A program made the position numbers and the translations under genes. A model generated the notes under the pieces. That model saw only the letters and a program-made list of their open reading frames with translations. It was not told the DNA's origin and did no database searches. DNA of 64,000 nucleotides. Source: Hyphomicrobiales bacterium. GTDB taxonomy: Bacteria; Pseudomonadota; Alphaproteobacteria; Rhizobiales; Xanthobacteraceae. The stretch is from contig JACESF010000015.1 in assembly GCA_013911975.1 (NCBI GenBank), positions 1-64,000 on the forward strand. The letters are read 5' to 3'. The number at the start of each line of letters is the position of its first letter. Within the stretch, counting starts at the first letter, position 1. Positions 25,943 to 35,331 of this stretch are shown here, piece after piece.

Positions 25943-27136
25943 TCAGGCGTCCACGGCCTCCAGCGCCCGGATGGCGCCGCGCAGCTCCGCGAGGCCCCGG
26001 AGGCGGCCGATGGCGGTGTAGCCGGGATTGGTACGCTTGCTGGCCGACAGGTCGTCCAGCATCCGGTGCCCATGGTCCGGCCGGAAGATGATCGTCTCGC
26101 CGTCCGCCCGCCGCCGGTTCTCCGCCAGCAGCACCCGCAGGACCGCGATCATGTCCACGTCGCCGTCCAGATGGTCCGCCTCATGGAAGGACAGCCCGTC
26201 CGCCGCCCGCTTGGTGGCGCGCAGATGGGCGAACGCGATGCGCGGGCCGAACCGGCGGGCCATGGCCGGCAGGTCGTTCTGCGGCCGCACGCCCAGCGAG
26301 CCGGTGCAGAAGCACATGCCGTTTGCGCGCGAGGGCACCGCGTCGAACAGCGCTGCGTAATCCTGCGCCGTGGAGGCGATGCGCGGCAGGCCGAACAAGG
26401 GGCGCGGCGGATCGTCGGGATGCAGCGTCAGCGTCACGCCCAGCGCTTCCGCCACCGGAGTCACCGCTTCCAGGAATTCCACGAGATGCTTGCGCAGGCG
26501 CCCCGCGTCGATGGCCTCATAGGCGCGCAGCTTCTCCCGGAACCCCTCGATGGTCAGCGGCTCCGTGGTGGAGCCGGGCAGCGCGCTGGCGATGACGCGC
26601 ACCAACTCGGCCTGGTCCGCCTCGCTCATGGCCTCGTAGGCGGCGCGGGCGCGGGCCTTGGCCGCGTCGTCATAATCCGCCTCGGCGCCGGGGCGCCGCA
26701 GCAGGAACAGCTCGAAGGCCGCATAACGATCCTGGTCGAAACGCAGCGCCTTCGCGCCGTTGGGCAGCTCCCATTCCAGGTCGGTGCGCGCCCAGTCGAT
26801 CACCGGCATGAAATTGTAGCAGACGACGCGGATGCCACAGCGCGCCACCGCCTCCAGGCTCGCGATCCAGGCGGCGATGGAGGCTTTCGCCTCCGCGCCC
26901 AGCCGCTTCACGTCATCGGGAATGGGGATGGATTCGACCACGCTCCAGGTCAGGCGGGTGCGATGCGGGGCCGCCTCCTCCACCTCCCATTTGCGTCGCG
27001 CGACCTCGGCTTCCGTCCAGGCCGTTCCGATGGGAATGTGGTGCAATGCCGTGACCACGTCCGAGGCCCCGGCCTGCCGGATGTCGTCCAGGCTCACCGG
27101 ATCATCCGGCCCGTACCATCTCCAGCCCTCGCGCAT
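25943..27136 (-). CDS. uxuA: Mannonate dehydratase
   Basis: This 397-residue TIM-barrel enzyme is recognised by VCYNFMPVIDWARTDL (about residues 104-119), LTLHPDDPPRPLFGLPRI (about 236-253), GMCFCTGSLG and the C-terminal FRPDHGHRMLDD. The Asp, Cys and His residues in these stretches bind the metal. It dehydrates D-mannonate to 2-keto-3-deoxygluconate in the glucuronate pathway. A GGGAAGGGGAGG run precedes the ATG at 27136. No other hexuronate catabolic gene (uxaC, uxuB, kdgK) is nearby, so the gene is isolated from its pathway. Length and N-terminus match the family. Confidence 0.93.
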   Translation of the reverse strand: MREGWRWYGPDDPVSLDDIRQAGASDVVTALHHIPIGTAWTEAEVARRKWEVEEAAPHRTRLTWSVVESIPIPDDVKRLGAEAKASIAAWIASLEAVARCGIRVVCYNFMPVIDWARTDLEWELPNGAKALRFDQDRYAAFELFLLRRPGAEADYDDAAKARARAAYEAMSEADQAELVRVIASALPGSTTEPLTIEGFREKLRAYEAIDAGRLRKHLVEFLEAVTPVAEALGVTLTLHPDDPPRPLFGLPRIASTAQDYAALFDAVPSRANGMCFCTGSLGVRPQNDLPAMARRFGPRIAFAHLRATKRAADGLSFHEADHLDGDVDMIAVLRVLLAENRRRADGETIIFRPDHGHRMLDDLSASKRTNPGYTAIGRLRGLAELRGAIRALEAVDA

Positions 27137-27165
27137 GGCCCTCCCCTTCCCTTTTTCTTTATGCG

Positions 27166-27984
27166 TCAGGCCGGCACGGCCTCCGCCGGCTCCACCTCGA
27201 AGGCGAGCATGTCATAGGCGGGCGTCACGCCCTCGGGCAGGCGCGCCGCCAGGGCCGCATAGTCGAGATCGGTGTGCAGATTGGTCAGGATCGTGCGCCG
27301 CGGCCGCATGAGGGCCACATGGTCGAGGGCTTCCTGAACGGTGAAATGGGTGGGGTGCGGCTGGTCGCGCAGCGCGTCCAGGATCCACACATGGAGCCCG
27401 TGGAGATCATCGAGGCTGTTCTGCGGGAAGGCGTTCACATCGCTGGAATAGGCGACGTCGCCGAACCGGAAGCCGAAGGAATCGATTTCCCCGTGCCGCT
27501 GGCGGAACGGCAGGGCCGAGATGACGCCCCCTGCCCCCTTCACGTCGATGACCCGCCCCTCGTGGAAGCGATGCTCGTTGAGGATGGGCGGATAGGTGCC
27601 GTCCGGCGGGGTGCGGAAGCAATAGCCGAACCGGGCGTGGAGCGCCTCGGACGTCTCGGCGTCGATATAGGCGTCGATGCGGCGGCGGTTATGGATCACC
27701 AGCGGGCGCACATCGTCGATGCCGTGGGTGTGGTCCGCATGGGCGTGGGTGAAGAGGATCGCGTCGATATCGGTCACGCCCGCGTCCAGCAATTGCTCGC
27801 GCAGGTCCGGGGAGGTGTCCACGAGCACCGTCGTCACGCCCCCGGGGCCGCGCCGCTGGACGAGCAGCGAGCACCGGCGGCGGCGATTTCGCGGGTCCGC
27901 CGGGTCGCACGCGCCCCATCCCTGGCCCACGCGCGGCACGCCGCCGGACGATCCGCAGCCGAGGATGGTGAAGGTGAAGGACAT
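27166..27984 (-). CDS. MBL-fold metallo-hydrolase (PhnP-like)
   Basis: This 272-residue metallo-beta-lactamase-fold protein has the metal motif THAHADHTHGIDD (about residues 83-95). A CGSSGGVPRVGQGWGACDP start, typical of the PhnP-like phosphodiesterase group, and a late YSSDVNAFP (metal-ligating Asp) support the call. The ATG at 27984 was chosen to give the usual MSFTFTILGCGSSGG start; the much longer frame upstream is a shadow of the AI-2E gene. In many alphaproteobacteria a close relative follows tatD and metG; here it lies after uxuA's start by 29 bases and is not in that context. The substrate is unknown. Confidence 0.85.
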   Translation of the reverse strand: MSFTFTILGCGSSGGVPRVGQGWGACDPADPRNRRRRCSLLVQRRGPGGVTTVLVDTSPDLREQLLDAGVTDIDAILFTHAHADHTHGIDDVRPLVIHNRRRIDAYIDAETSEALHARFGYCFRTPPDGTYPPILNEHRFHEGRVIDVKGAGGVISALPFRQRHGEIDSFGFRFGDVAYSSDVNAFPQNSLDDLHGLHVWILDALRDQPHPTHFTVQEALDHVALMRPRRTILTNLHTDLDYAALAARLPEGVTPAYDMLAFEVEPAEAVPA

Positions 27985-28242
27985 GGACCGCTCCGAACCG
28001 CGCCTGACGACGCTCGACCTCAACAAGATGCACGGGATGCCGCACGGCCTGCGCAACCCGGCCCCCGTGCTTAGCGCCGACGCGACCCAGCATAAAGGCC
28101 CCCGGGCGATTTGTGCGCAACCAAGTCCGCCGCCCCGCGTTGTTCGCAAGCTCGGCCGTTGTGGCTCGGCAGAGAGGGATCGGACATGGCGGGCTTGGAC
28201 ATGGCGGCGCGGCGACCTCAGGCGAGCGGGGCGTAACGGACA

Positions 28243-30258
28243 ATGGAGATTCTCCCGCCGGAGCGCGCCGCCGGTTTCGAGCGCAATCCCGAAACCATGC
28301 GGCCCGCGCGCGGCACGTCGGTGGAGACCGTCGCGGCGCTGATCGGCTTCATGGCCATCGTCGCCATGCTGTCCCAGGCGCGCGACGTGTTCGTTCCCAT
28401 CGCCCTGGCGGTGCTGCTGAGCTTCGTCCTCTCGCCGGTCATCCTGCTGCTGCGCAAGATTCGCGTGCCGCGCACGCTCGCCGTGGTGGTGGTGGTGGTC
28501 GCGGCGCTCTCGGGCATTCTCGCGCTGGGGACGGTGGTGGCGCTCCAGGTGGCGGATCTCGCCGGAGAATTGCCGCGCTACCAGCAGACCATCCGCGAGA
28601 AGGTGCGCGCGCTCAAAGGCGCGACGGAGGGGCCCGGCACCTGGGACCGCCTGACGGCCATGGTCCAGGACCTCGGCCACGAACTCGAGGAACGGGCGCC
28701 GGTCCGCCCCGAGGGCGCGCCGCTTCCGGTGGAGATCCACGAGCCGGCCGCCGGAACGCTGGGCATGGTGCAGGCGGTGGCGGAGCCCCTGCTCCACCCG
28801 CTGGCGACCATCGGCATCATCTTCATCTTCGCCATCTTCATCCTGCTCCAGCGGGAGGACCTGCGAAACCGCCTGATCCGCCTGGCCGGGGCGCACGACA
28901 TCCAGCGCACCACGGCGGCGCTGGACGACGCGGCGGCGCGCCTGTCGCGCTTCTTCCTCACGCAGGTGATGCTCAACGCGGCCTTCGGCGCCGTCATCGG
29001 CGTGGGGCTGTGGCTGATCGGCGTGCCGAGTCCGGCCCTGTGGGGCATGCTCGCGGCGGTGCTTCGGTTCGTGCCCTATATCGGCGCCATCATCGCGGCG
29101 GTCCTGCCGCTGATCCTGGCCGTGGCGGTCGATCCCGGCTGGAGCATCGTCATCTCCACGGCGCTGCTGTTCGCCGTGGTGGAGCCGCTGGTGGGCCACA
29201 TCATCGAGCCCCTGGTCTATGGCCGCAGCACCGGCCTCTCGCCGGTGGCCGTGGTGGCGTCCGCCACCTTCTGGACCTGGCTGTGGGGGCCCATCGGCCT
29301 CGTCCTCTCCACGCCCCTCACTTTGTGCCTCGTGGTGCTCGGGCGGCATGTGGAGAAACTGGACTTCCTGGACGTGATGCTGGGCGACCGCCCTCCCCTC
29401 ACCGCGGCGGAACTGTTCTACCAGCGCATGCTGGCGGGCGACCCCATCGAGGCCACCACCAAGGCGGAGGAATTCCTCAAGGAGGGAACCCTCGCGGACT
29501 ATATGGACGAAGTCGCCCTCCCCGCGCTGCGCCTTGCCCAGAGGGACGCGGCGCGCGGCGCCATCGACCATGCCCGCATGCAGCGCATCGAGGAGAGCGT
29601 CGGGGAGATTCTCGACAATCTCAGCTATGCCGAGGAGGCGGGCGGCGGGCGCACGGACGACCCGGAAACCGAGGCCGCCCTTGAAGCCGCCGAGCGCGCG
29701 CCCGACGCCGCTCCCCCCACCACACGGGGCGATTTCGCGAAGGGATGGCCCCCAGCGGCACCGGTCCTGTGCCTCGCCGTCCGCTCCCCCCTCGACATGG
29801 CCGCCGCGTCCCTGACCCGGCATTTCCTGGCGCACCACGGCGTGGCGGCGCGCGCGGGCACTGCGGAAGCATTCGGCGGCGAGCTGCTGCCCGCCGGACG
29901 GGGGCCCGTGGTGATCCTGTCCTCGCTGGAAATGCGCTCCGTGGCGCTGCTGCGCTATTCCGCCCGGCGCATCCGGCGCCACGCGCCGCACGCGCACATC
30001 ATCCTGTGCGCGTGGGGCGCTCCGGCCAATACCGCGCTGCGCACGGGCCTTTCGGGCCTCACGGACATGGATGTGATGGTGGAGCGGATGGCAGAACTGG
30101 AACGGCTTCTGCCGGACCCTTCGCACGACGCTCCGCTGCAGGAGGCGCCGCAAGATCCCAAATTGCGGGAGAAGAGCCCCGCCCCGAGCCCTCGGGATGG
30201 GAAGGAAGTGGTCGGAGCGAGAGGATTTGAACCTCCGACCCCTAGTCCCCCAGACTAG
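28243..30258 (+). CDS. AI-2E family transporter with extra C-terminal domain
   Basis: This 671-residue protein has several hydrophobic segments in the first 390 residues, in the order seen in the PerM/TqsA/AI-2E exporter family. They include IFIFAIFILLQREDLRNRLI and VVEPLVGHIIEPLVYGRSTG. The substrate is unknown; family members include Na+/H+ antiporters and autoinducer-2 transporters. After about residue 500 comes a soluble domain (PVLCLAVRSPLDMAAASL, ILSSLEMRSVALLRYSARRI, HIILCAWGA) absent from short family members. The final 17 or so residues (VVGARGFEPPTPSPPD) are read through the antisense strand of the tRNA-Pro gene, which supplies the stop codon. Whether that tail is translated is uncertain; no earlier stop exists in frame. 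Confidence 0.85.
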   Translation: MEILPPERAAGFERNPETMRPARGTSVETVAALIGFMAIVAMLSQARDVFVPIALAVLLSFVLSPVILLLRKIRVPRTLAVVVVVVAALSGILALGTVVALQVADLAGELPRYQQTIREKVRALKGATEGPGTWDRLTAMVQDLGHELEERAPVRPEGAPLPVEIHEPAAGTLGMVQAVAEPLLHPLATIGIIFIFAIFILLQREDLRNRLIRLAGAHDIQRTTAALDDAAARLSRFFLTQVMLNAAFGAVIGVGLWLIGVPSPALWGMLAAVLRFVPYIGAIIAAVLPLILAVAVDPGWSIVISTALLFAVVEPLVGHIIEPLVYGRSTGLSPVAVVASATFWTWLWGPIGLVLSTPLTLCLVVLGRHVEKLDFLDVMLGDRPPLTAAELFYQRMLAGDPIEATTKAEEFLKEGTLADYMDEVALPALRLAQRDAARGAIDHARMQRIEESVGEILDNLSYAEEAGGGRTDDPETEAALEAAERAPDAAPPTTRGDFAKGWPPAAPVLCLAVRSPLDMAAASLTRHFLAHHGVAARAGTAEAFGGELLPAGRGPVVILSSLEMRSVALLRYSARRIRRHAPHAHIILCAWGAPANTALRTGLSGLTDMDVMVERMAELERLLPDPSHDAPLQEAPQDPKLREKSPAPSPRDGKEVVGARGFEPPTPSPPD

Positions 30259-30286
30259 TGCGCTAACCGGGCTGCGCTACGCTCCG
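30209..30286 (-). tRNA. tRNA-Pro (anticodon GGG)
   Basis: The minus strand reads a full cloverleaf of 78 bases including an encoded CCA (30209-30211). It has acceptor CGGAGCG paired with CGCTCCG and a D-arm with AGCCCGGTTA. The anticodon stem is CTAGT/ACTAG around loop CTGGGGG (anticodon GGG), and the T-arm has GGAGG-TTCAAAT-CCTCT. It lies antisense to the last about 50 bases of the AI-2E transporter gene. Confidence 0.95.
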
Positions 30287-30802
30287 ACGAGGCGCGGACG
30301 TTTAGACCAACCCGACGCCCTCCACAAGCCCCTCCCCGCCTCCTGCACATCTTCTCTTGGGAAAACTCAGCGTGGCCCCGAGGGCGGGTCCGGGCCGTTT
30401 CGCCGCACCCGACCCTTTTATTAACGGCGAGAGACACGTAGTGCGTGCATTTTTCGGAACAATCTTCCCAGGCGCGCACGCTTCCCGGAAGTGCAAATGG
30501 CGTCTTACTTCTTCTCCGAGCACGCGAACCTCTTTTGACGCGCGCCTGAATTCAAAACAATCATGTATTCACGCCGTAGCGTAATGTAATTGTATAGAGC
30601 ATAAAAACCAACAATGAGCGACGGTAGAAAAGTACGATCTACGCACCTCGCTCAACGTGATTAGATTTGAAATATCAACCATTTCGGATATAACTTGGCA
30701 CTAGCCAGTCAGGGCGCCATTTTTCCGCCTATAGACGGTGACATTCTCGCCTTATTGCCTGGGCATTCAGCGGACTTCCATCAACAATCTGGAGGTCTCG
30801 GC
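30287..30802. other. Non-coding, partly AT-rich spacer between tRNA-Pro and rlpA
   Basis: The 516-base stretch contains no convincing gene on either strand. From about 30530 to 30720 the base composition drops well below the surrounding GC content. This part includes a possible sigma70-like promoter, TTGAAA-N16-TATAAC at 30667-30694. It may simply be regulatory DNA, or a remnant of an element that used the tRNA as target; no direct repeat of the tRNA 3' end is visible. Confidence 0.5.
30667..30694 (+). promoter_or_regulatory. Possible sigma70-like promoter for the RlpA-type gene
   Basis: TTGAAA (30667-30672) and TATAAC (30689-30694) are separated by 16 bases. The predicted start gives a leader of about 100 bases before the ATG at 30803. 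Confidence 0.45.
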
Positions 30803-31354
30803 ATGGTGGTTGGCACGCGGATCGCGCTGACAACGCTTGCACTCACTTTCGGCGGCGCGGTTCATCCAGCGCTCGCCGATGTCGGCCAGACGGGAACCGC
30901 ATCCTATTACTGGCAGGGACGAGGGACCGCGAGCGGAGAGCGCTTCAATCCGAATGCCATGACGGCCGCCCACCGCTCCCTGCCCTTCAACACCAAGGTG
31001 AAGGTCACGAATCTCAAGAACGGCCGCACGGTGGTGGTGCGAATCAATGATCGCGGGCCGTTCATCCGCAGCCGCATCATCGACGTTTCGCGCGCCGCGG
31101 CGAGCGAACTGGGCTTCACGGGGCGTGGCCTCACGCAGGTTCGCATCACGGTGATGGGTTCCGACGAACCGGTGGTGACGCAGACCGCCGCCGCAGAGCC
31201 GGCCAAGGCGAGCGAGCCCGCGAAGGGGCGCACCCGCGTCGCCGCGCTGGAGGCACCCGCGCCGGAGACCGCCGCATCCAACAATGGGGGGTGGACCCTC
31301 GTTCCCGCGCCCACGGCAGCGCCCGCCGCCGAGCCGGCGCAGCCGACGCCGTAA
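30803..31354 (+). CDS. RlpA-like secreted protein (double-psi beta-barrel)
   Basis: This 183-residue protein starts with an N-terminal signal peptide (about residues 1-25, ending ALA before DVG). A double-psi beta-barrel domain follows (about 28-115), with [20 protein letters not shown] and [15 protein letters not shown]. The Asp in NDRGP is the conserved catalytic-type residue of RlpA lytic transglycosylases that cleave denuded peptidoglycan. Unlike E. coli RlpA there is no lipobox cysteine and no C-terminal SPOR domain; the tail is Ala/Pro-rich. The start has GGAGG 7 bases upstream. The protein is probably periplasmic and acts on cell-wall glycan, by family inference. Confidence 0.85.
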   Translation: MVVGTRIALTTLALTFGGAVHPALADVGQTGTASYYWQGRGTASGERFNPNAMTAAHRSLPFNTKVKVTNLKNGRTVVVRINDRGPFIRSRIIDVSRAAASELGFTGRGLTQVRITVMGSDEPVVTQTAAAEPAKASEPAKGRTRVAALEAPAPETAASNNGGWTLVPAPTAAPAAEPAQPTP

Positions 31355-31402
31355 GCCGGCATCCCGCCGGCCCAGCGCCGGCGTTGCGGCGAAGCCGGGG
31401 AA

Positions 31403-32782
31403 TTATTCGCGGGCGATCGCGGACCCGAGCAGGCGACGGCACTCGCCCAGCTCGTAAAGCGCCGCCTGGAGACGATGCATGTCGTCTCGCGACAGGACCG
31501 GCTGCGGCGGATGAACCGGCGCAGCCGACATGCGCGGCTCTGAGCGCAGGTGCGGCGGCAGATATTGCTCCGGCGGCCCCTGGCGACGGGGCTCCGGCGG
31601 CGCATAGGCGGGCTCCGCCCATCCGTCGGCCTCGACCTCTTCCGGCCCCAGATCCTCGAGCGGCGCGGTGAGCGGACCGACGCGGCGCCGCAGGACCGGC
31701 TCCTCCTCGCGCGGGGCATGCTCCTTCAGCCGGCGGATGCGCGCATCCAGCGGCTCGGAGATGACATCGTCCTCCCGCTCGCGAATCTCGTCATCCAGGA
31801 AGGGCAGAAGCGGATCTTCCAGTTCCGGCTGGGCCACATGCTCGGGAATGCGGGACGCGGGGCCCCGCGTCGGCCGGCGCAGCACCGGCGCGGGGCGCGG
31901 CGGGGCAGCCTCGGGCGCGGGGGCCCGAACCGGCGGCACCACAGGCGCCTGGGGCTCCTCCGGCTCGAACCAGTCCTCGACGTCGTCCATGTCCTCGAAG
32001 GACGCGGCGGCGCGCGGCTCCGGGGCCGGCCGGCCGGTGCGCAGCTCGGCCGTGAAATCGACCGGCGGCAGGCGGGGAGCCTCGAAGGGCGGCGGGATAT
32101 CGTCGAACGGAAGGCCGGGCTCGTCCGGGGTGGCATGGACCGGCGGATGGACCCGCGGCTGGCGCGCCCGCGCCGGCGGCTCATAGGCCTCTTCCGCCTC
32201 ATCGTCCCAGGCCGGAGCGGCGCGCTCCGGCGCGGCGTCCATTCGCGGCCACGCACGGTCGTCGCGGCCGGCCCCATAGGCCCGGTCGGTTGCCTGCGGC
32301 ACGGGCGGGAAAAGCGGCTCGGTATCGGTCACGAAATCCGCGTCCGGCTTGCGCTCGCGCCGCCGGGGCAGAAGACCGCCCAGCAGGCCGCGCGGGGCGC
32401 CCTCCCCTGCGGCGGGCGCGGCGGCCTTGGGTGACGCGGGCGCGCTGCGCGGCGCAGGCGCCTGGCGCAGGTCCTCCACGGGACGGCCTTCGAGAAGATC
32501 GGCCCCCATGCCCTGGATGGCCCGCGTGCCCTGGTCCTTCAGGACCTTCTGCACACCCTTGATGGTGTAGCCTTCGGTATAGAGCAGGTGCCGGATGGCC
32601 CGCAGCAGGTCCACGTCCTCGGGACGATAGAAGCGCCGGCCGCCGGCCCGCTTGACCGGCCGGATCTCCGGGAACTTGGTCTCCCAGAAGCGCAGCACAT
32701 GCTGGGGAAGGTCGAGATGATCCGCCACCTCGCTGATGGTGCGGAAGGCGTCGGGCGACTTGTCCGAAAGCCTGTCTGCCAC
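31403..32782 (-). CDS. MerR-family transcriptional regulator with long disordered tail
   Basis: Residues about 14-85 form a MerR-type winged helix-turn-helix ([21 protein letters not shown], with [19 protein letters not shown]). This is followed by about 370 residues rich in Pro, Arg, Glu and Asp, with no recognisable domain until a short C-terminal helix ([20 protein letters not shown]). MerR proteins of this type sit next to ihfA in many alphaproteobacteria; the regulon is unknown. No metal-binding cysteines follow the HTH, so metal sensing is unlikely. Typical MerR proteins are 120-200 residues, so the tail is long. The gene follows ihfA by about 100 bases on the same strand. Confidence 0.85.
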   Translation of the reverse strand: MADRLSDKSPDAFRTISEVADHLDLPQHVLRFWETKFPEIRPVKRAGGRRFYRPEDVDLLRAIRHLLYTEGYTIKGVQKVLKDQGTRAIQGMGADLLEGRPVEDLRQAPAPRSAPASPKAAAPAAGEGAPRGLLGGLLPRRRERKPDADFVTDTEPLFPPVPQATDRAYGAGRDDRAWPRMDAAPERAAPAWDDEAEEAYEPPARARQPRVHPPVHATPDEPGLPFDDIPPPFEAPRLPPVDFTAELRTGRPAPEPRAAASFEDMDDVEDWFEPEEPQAPVVPPVRAPAPEAAPPRPAPVLRRPTRGPASRIPEHVAQPELEDPLLPFLDDEIREREDDVISEPLDARIRRLKEHAPREEEPVLRRRVGPLTAPLEDLGPEEVEADGWAEPAYAPPEPRRQGPPEQYLPPHLRSEPRMSAAPVHPPQPVLSRDDMHRLQAALYELGECRRLLGSAIARE

Positions 32783-32882
32783 GTGATGACCGTCCCGATC
32801 AGCTCAGGGGCATGCGCCCCGCCAATGCAATGCGGGACCCGGTCGGGTCGCGCGGCTCGCTGGATGGAAATCCCGGCGACGA

Positions 32883-33200
32883 TCAGTCGTCGTCGCTCTC
32901 TCCACCTGTGCGCCCGTTTATGCGATTCTTCAAGATGCTGGAGGGCTTGAACACCATGACCCGGCGCGGGGCGATGGGCACTTCCTCGCCGGTCTTGGGA
33001 TTGCGCCCGACCCGCTGGCCCTTCTCGCGCACGACGAAGGATCCGAAGGAAGACAGCTTCACGGTCTCGCCGCGGGCGAGGCAATCGGCAACTTCACTCA
33101 AGACAGCTTCGACGAGCTGCGCCGACTCGGTCCGGGAAAGCCCCACCTGCTGGTAGACGGCTTCGCACAAATCCGCTCGCGTGACGGTCTTCCCAGCCAT
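32883..33200 (-). CDS. ihfA: Integration host factor alpha subunit
   Basis: This 105-residue HU/IHF-fold DNA-bending protein has the beta-arm motif [20 protein letters not shown] and the core [17 protein letters not shown]. The start at 33200 ([11 protein letters not shown]) matches IhfA proteins and has GGGGAGA upstream; a longer start at 33218 is unsupported. IHF bends DNA at specific sites for transcription, replication and recombination as a heterodimer with IhfB, which is not encoded here. It is preceded by fabH and followed by the MerR-type gene, all on one strand. Confidence 0.95.
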   Translation of the reverse strand: MAGKTVTRADLCEAVYQQVGLSRTESAQLVEAVLSEVADCLARGETVKLSSFGSFVVREKGQRVGRNPKTGEEVPIAPRRVMVFKPSSILKNRINGRTGGESDDD

Positions 33201-33286
33201 GTGTCTCCCCGGCCCCACGAGAGAACGACTTCAACGATCGAACGTACCCACGTCGGGCAAGACAGGTCAATGCGGTTAATGGCTTA

Positions 33287-34261
33287 TTACCATCTGACCA
33301 GCGCCGACGCCCAGGTGAATCCGCCCCCCATTGCCTCCAGCAGGACAAGGTCTCCGTCCTTGATCCGGCCGTCCTTGCGCGCCACGTCGAGCGCCAGAGG
33401 GATGGAGGCGGCGGAGGTGTTACCGTGCCTATCCACGGTTGTCACCACTTTCCCGGGCGCAATATGCAACTTTTGCGCGCTGGCATCGATGATGCGCCTG
33501 TTCGCCTGGTGGGGCACGAACCAGTCGATGCTCTCGGCGCTCTCGCCGCTCGCGGCGAAGGCGTCCTCGATGACGTCGGTGATCATGCCCACCGCATGGC
33601 GGAACACCTCCCGCCCTTCCATCCGCAGATGGCCGACGGTCTGGGTGGAGGACGGGCCTCCGTCCACGAAAAGCTTGGAGCGATGCCGCCCGTCGGTACG
33701 CAAATGGCTCGTGAGAATGCCCCGGCCGCCCGCCTGATCGGCCGGAACGGCCTCCAGAACCACCGCACCTGCCCCGTCACCGAACAGCACGCAGGTGCCG
33801 CGGTCGGTCCAGTCGAGGATGCGCGAGAAGGTCTCCGCGCCGATCACGAGGGCGCGCTTGAACATGCCCGTGCGCAGGTGCGCGTCGGCGGTGGAGAGGG
33901 CGAAGACGAAGCCCGAGCACACGGCCTGGAGATCGAACGCCGCGCCGTGGGTGATGCCGAGCTGCGCCTGGATGGTGGCCGCGGTGGCGGGAAAGGTCTG
34001 GTCGGGCGTCGAGGTGGCGAGCACGATGAGGTCGATGTCGCCCGGCTCCAGCCCCGCGTCCGCCAGCGCGCGCAGCGCCGCCTCCCGCCCGAGGTCGGAC
34101 GTCATCTCGCCCTCTGCGGCGATATGGCGCTCGCGAATGCCGGTGCGCTGGACGATCCATTCGTCCGACGTGTCCACCCGGCTCGCGAGATCCGCGTTGG
34201 TGACAAGGTTTGCGGGCAGATACGAACCGATCCCCCGGACCACGGACCTGATGACGCTCAC
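33287..34261 (-). CDS. fabH: Beta-ketoacyl-ACP synthase III
   Basis: This 324-residue thiolase-fold enzyme has the catalytic triad in place: Cys in [12 protein letters not shown] (about residue 113), His in [10 protein letters not shown] (about 251) and Asn in HGNTSAAS (about 281). It starts fatty acid synthesis by condensing acetyl-CoA with malonyl-ACP. Its ATG overlaps the plsX stop by four bases, so the two are translationally coupled. The C-terminal [11 protein letters not shown] is a standard end of FabH. Confidence 0.96.
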   Translation of the reverse strand: MSVIRSVVRGIGSYLPANLVTNADLASRVDTSDEWIVQRTGIRERHIAAEGEMTSDLGREAALRALADAGLEPGDIDLIVLATSTPDQTFPATAATIQAQLGITHGAAFDLQAVCSGFVFALSTADAHLRTGMFKRALVIGAETFSRILDWTDRGTCVLFGDGAGAVVLEAVPADQAGGRGILTSHLRTDGRHRSKLFVDGGPSSTQTVGHLRMEGREVFRHAVGMITDVIEDAFAASGESAESIDWFVPHQANRRIIDASAQKLHIAPGKVVTTVDRHGNTSAASIPLALDVARKDGRIKDGDLVLLEAMGGGFTWASALVRW

Positions 34262-35331
34262 GATTGACCTTCCACCTCAGCGGCCTCCGCCGACCCGGAA
34301 GCGGCCCTGGCGGCCGGCCGGCTGAGGAGGCTCTTTTCGATCCGCGTCAGCAATTGGTGACGCACCATGTCGTAGCCGAGATCCACCGCCGCCGCGAACC
34401 CTTCCGCGTCGGCGCCGCCGTGGCTCTTGATGACCACGCCGTTCAATCCCAGGAATACGCCGCCATTGGAGCGGCGCGGGTCCATCTTCTCGCGCAGCAT
34501 CTGGAAGGCGTCGCGGGCAAGCAGGTAGCCGAGCCGCGCGCGCCAGGTCCGGCCCATGGCGGCGCGCAGATAGGTGGCGATCTGCTTGGCGGTGCCTTCC
34601 GCCGTCTTCAGGGCGATGTTGCCGGAAAAGCCCTCCACCACCACCACGTCCACGGTGCCGGCGCCGATGTCGTTGCCCTCGACGAAGCCGTGATAGTGCA
34701 TGTCGGAATGGGTATCCTCCTTCAGGAGGCGACCCGCTTCCTTCACTTCCTCCACGCCCTTGATCTCTTCCACGCCCACGTTCAGCAGGCCGACGGAGGG
34801 CTGGGGAATGTCGAAGATGGTGCGGGCCATGGCCGCGCCCATGATGGCCATTTCCACGAGGCTCTGGGCGGTGGCGCCGATGGAGGCGCCCATGTCGAGC
34901 ACGATGCTCTCGCCCTTCAGGGTCGGCCAGATGGCGGCGATGGCGGGCCGGCCGATTCCCGGCATGGTCCGCAGATTGACCTTCGCCATGGCCATGAGCG
35001 CGCCGGTATTGCCCGCCGAGACCGCCGCGTCGGCCTGATGGTGCTTCACCGCGTCGATGCAGCGCCACATGCTGGACTTGTAGCGGCCCGCCCGCAGCGC
35101 CTGGCTCGGCTTGTCGTCCATGCCCACCACCACGTCGGTGTGGACGATGCGCGAGACCGCCGCCAGCGCGGGATAGGAGACCAGGACGGCCTTGAGGCGC
35201 GACTCGTCGCCGAACAGCACGAACTCCGTGTCCGGATGCCGCGCCTGGGAAATGGCGACGCCCTTGAGCACGACCTCTGGGCCATGGTCGCCGCCCATGG
35301 CGTCGATGGATATGCGGACGGGTACGCTCAT
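34258..35331 (-). CDS. plsX: Phosphate acyltransferase
   Basis: This 357-residue protein has the PlsX signature [18 protein letters not shown] at the N-terminus, plus [12 protein letters not shown] and [20 protein letters not shown]. It makes acyl-phosphate from acyl-ACP as the donor for PlsY in phospholipid synthesis. The extreme C-terminus is Ala/Glu-rich. It lies between the YceD-type gene (98-base spacer) and fabH (4-base overlap). The gene for ribosomal protein L32 (rpmF), which often lies between yceD and plsX in other bacteria, is absent from this spacer. Confidence 0.96.
   Translation of the reverse strand: MSVPVRISIDAMGGDHGPEVVLKGVAISQARHPDTEFVLFGDESRLKAVLVSYPALAAVSRIVHTDVVVGMDDKPSQALRAGRYKSSMWRCIDAVKHHQADAAVSAGNTGALMAMAKVNLRTMPGIGRPAIAAIWPTLKGESIVLDMGASIGATAQSLVEMAIMGAAMARTIFDIPQPSVGLLNVGVEEIKGVEEVKEAGRLLKEDTHSDMHYHGFVEGNDIGAGTVDVVVVEGFSGNIALKTAEGTAKQIATYLRAAMGRTWRARLGYLLARDAFQMLREKMDPRRSNGGVFLGLNGVVIKSHGGADAEGFAAAVDLGYDMVRHQLLTRIEKSLLSRPAARAASGSAEAAEVEGQS

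Noticed and set aside
25943..27136. A hexuronate catabolic gene cluster around uxuA
   Set aside because: No other gene of the pathway is present on either side within the window.
27166..30153. Very long minus-strand frame (995 codons) reaching from the MBL hydrolase through the AI-2E gene
   Set aside because: Only the first-translated part after the ATG at 27984 has a protein-like pattern; the rest mirrors the codon structure of the AI-2E gene.
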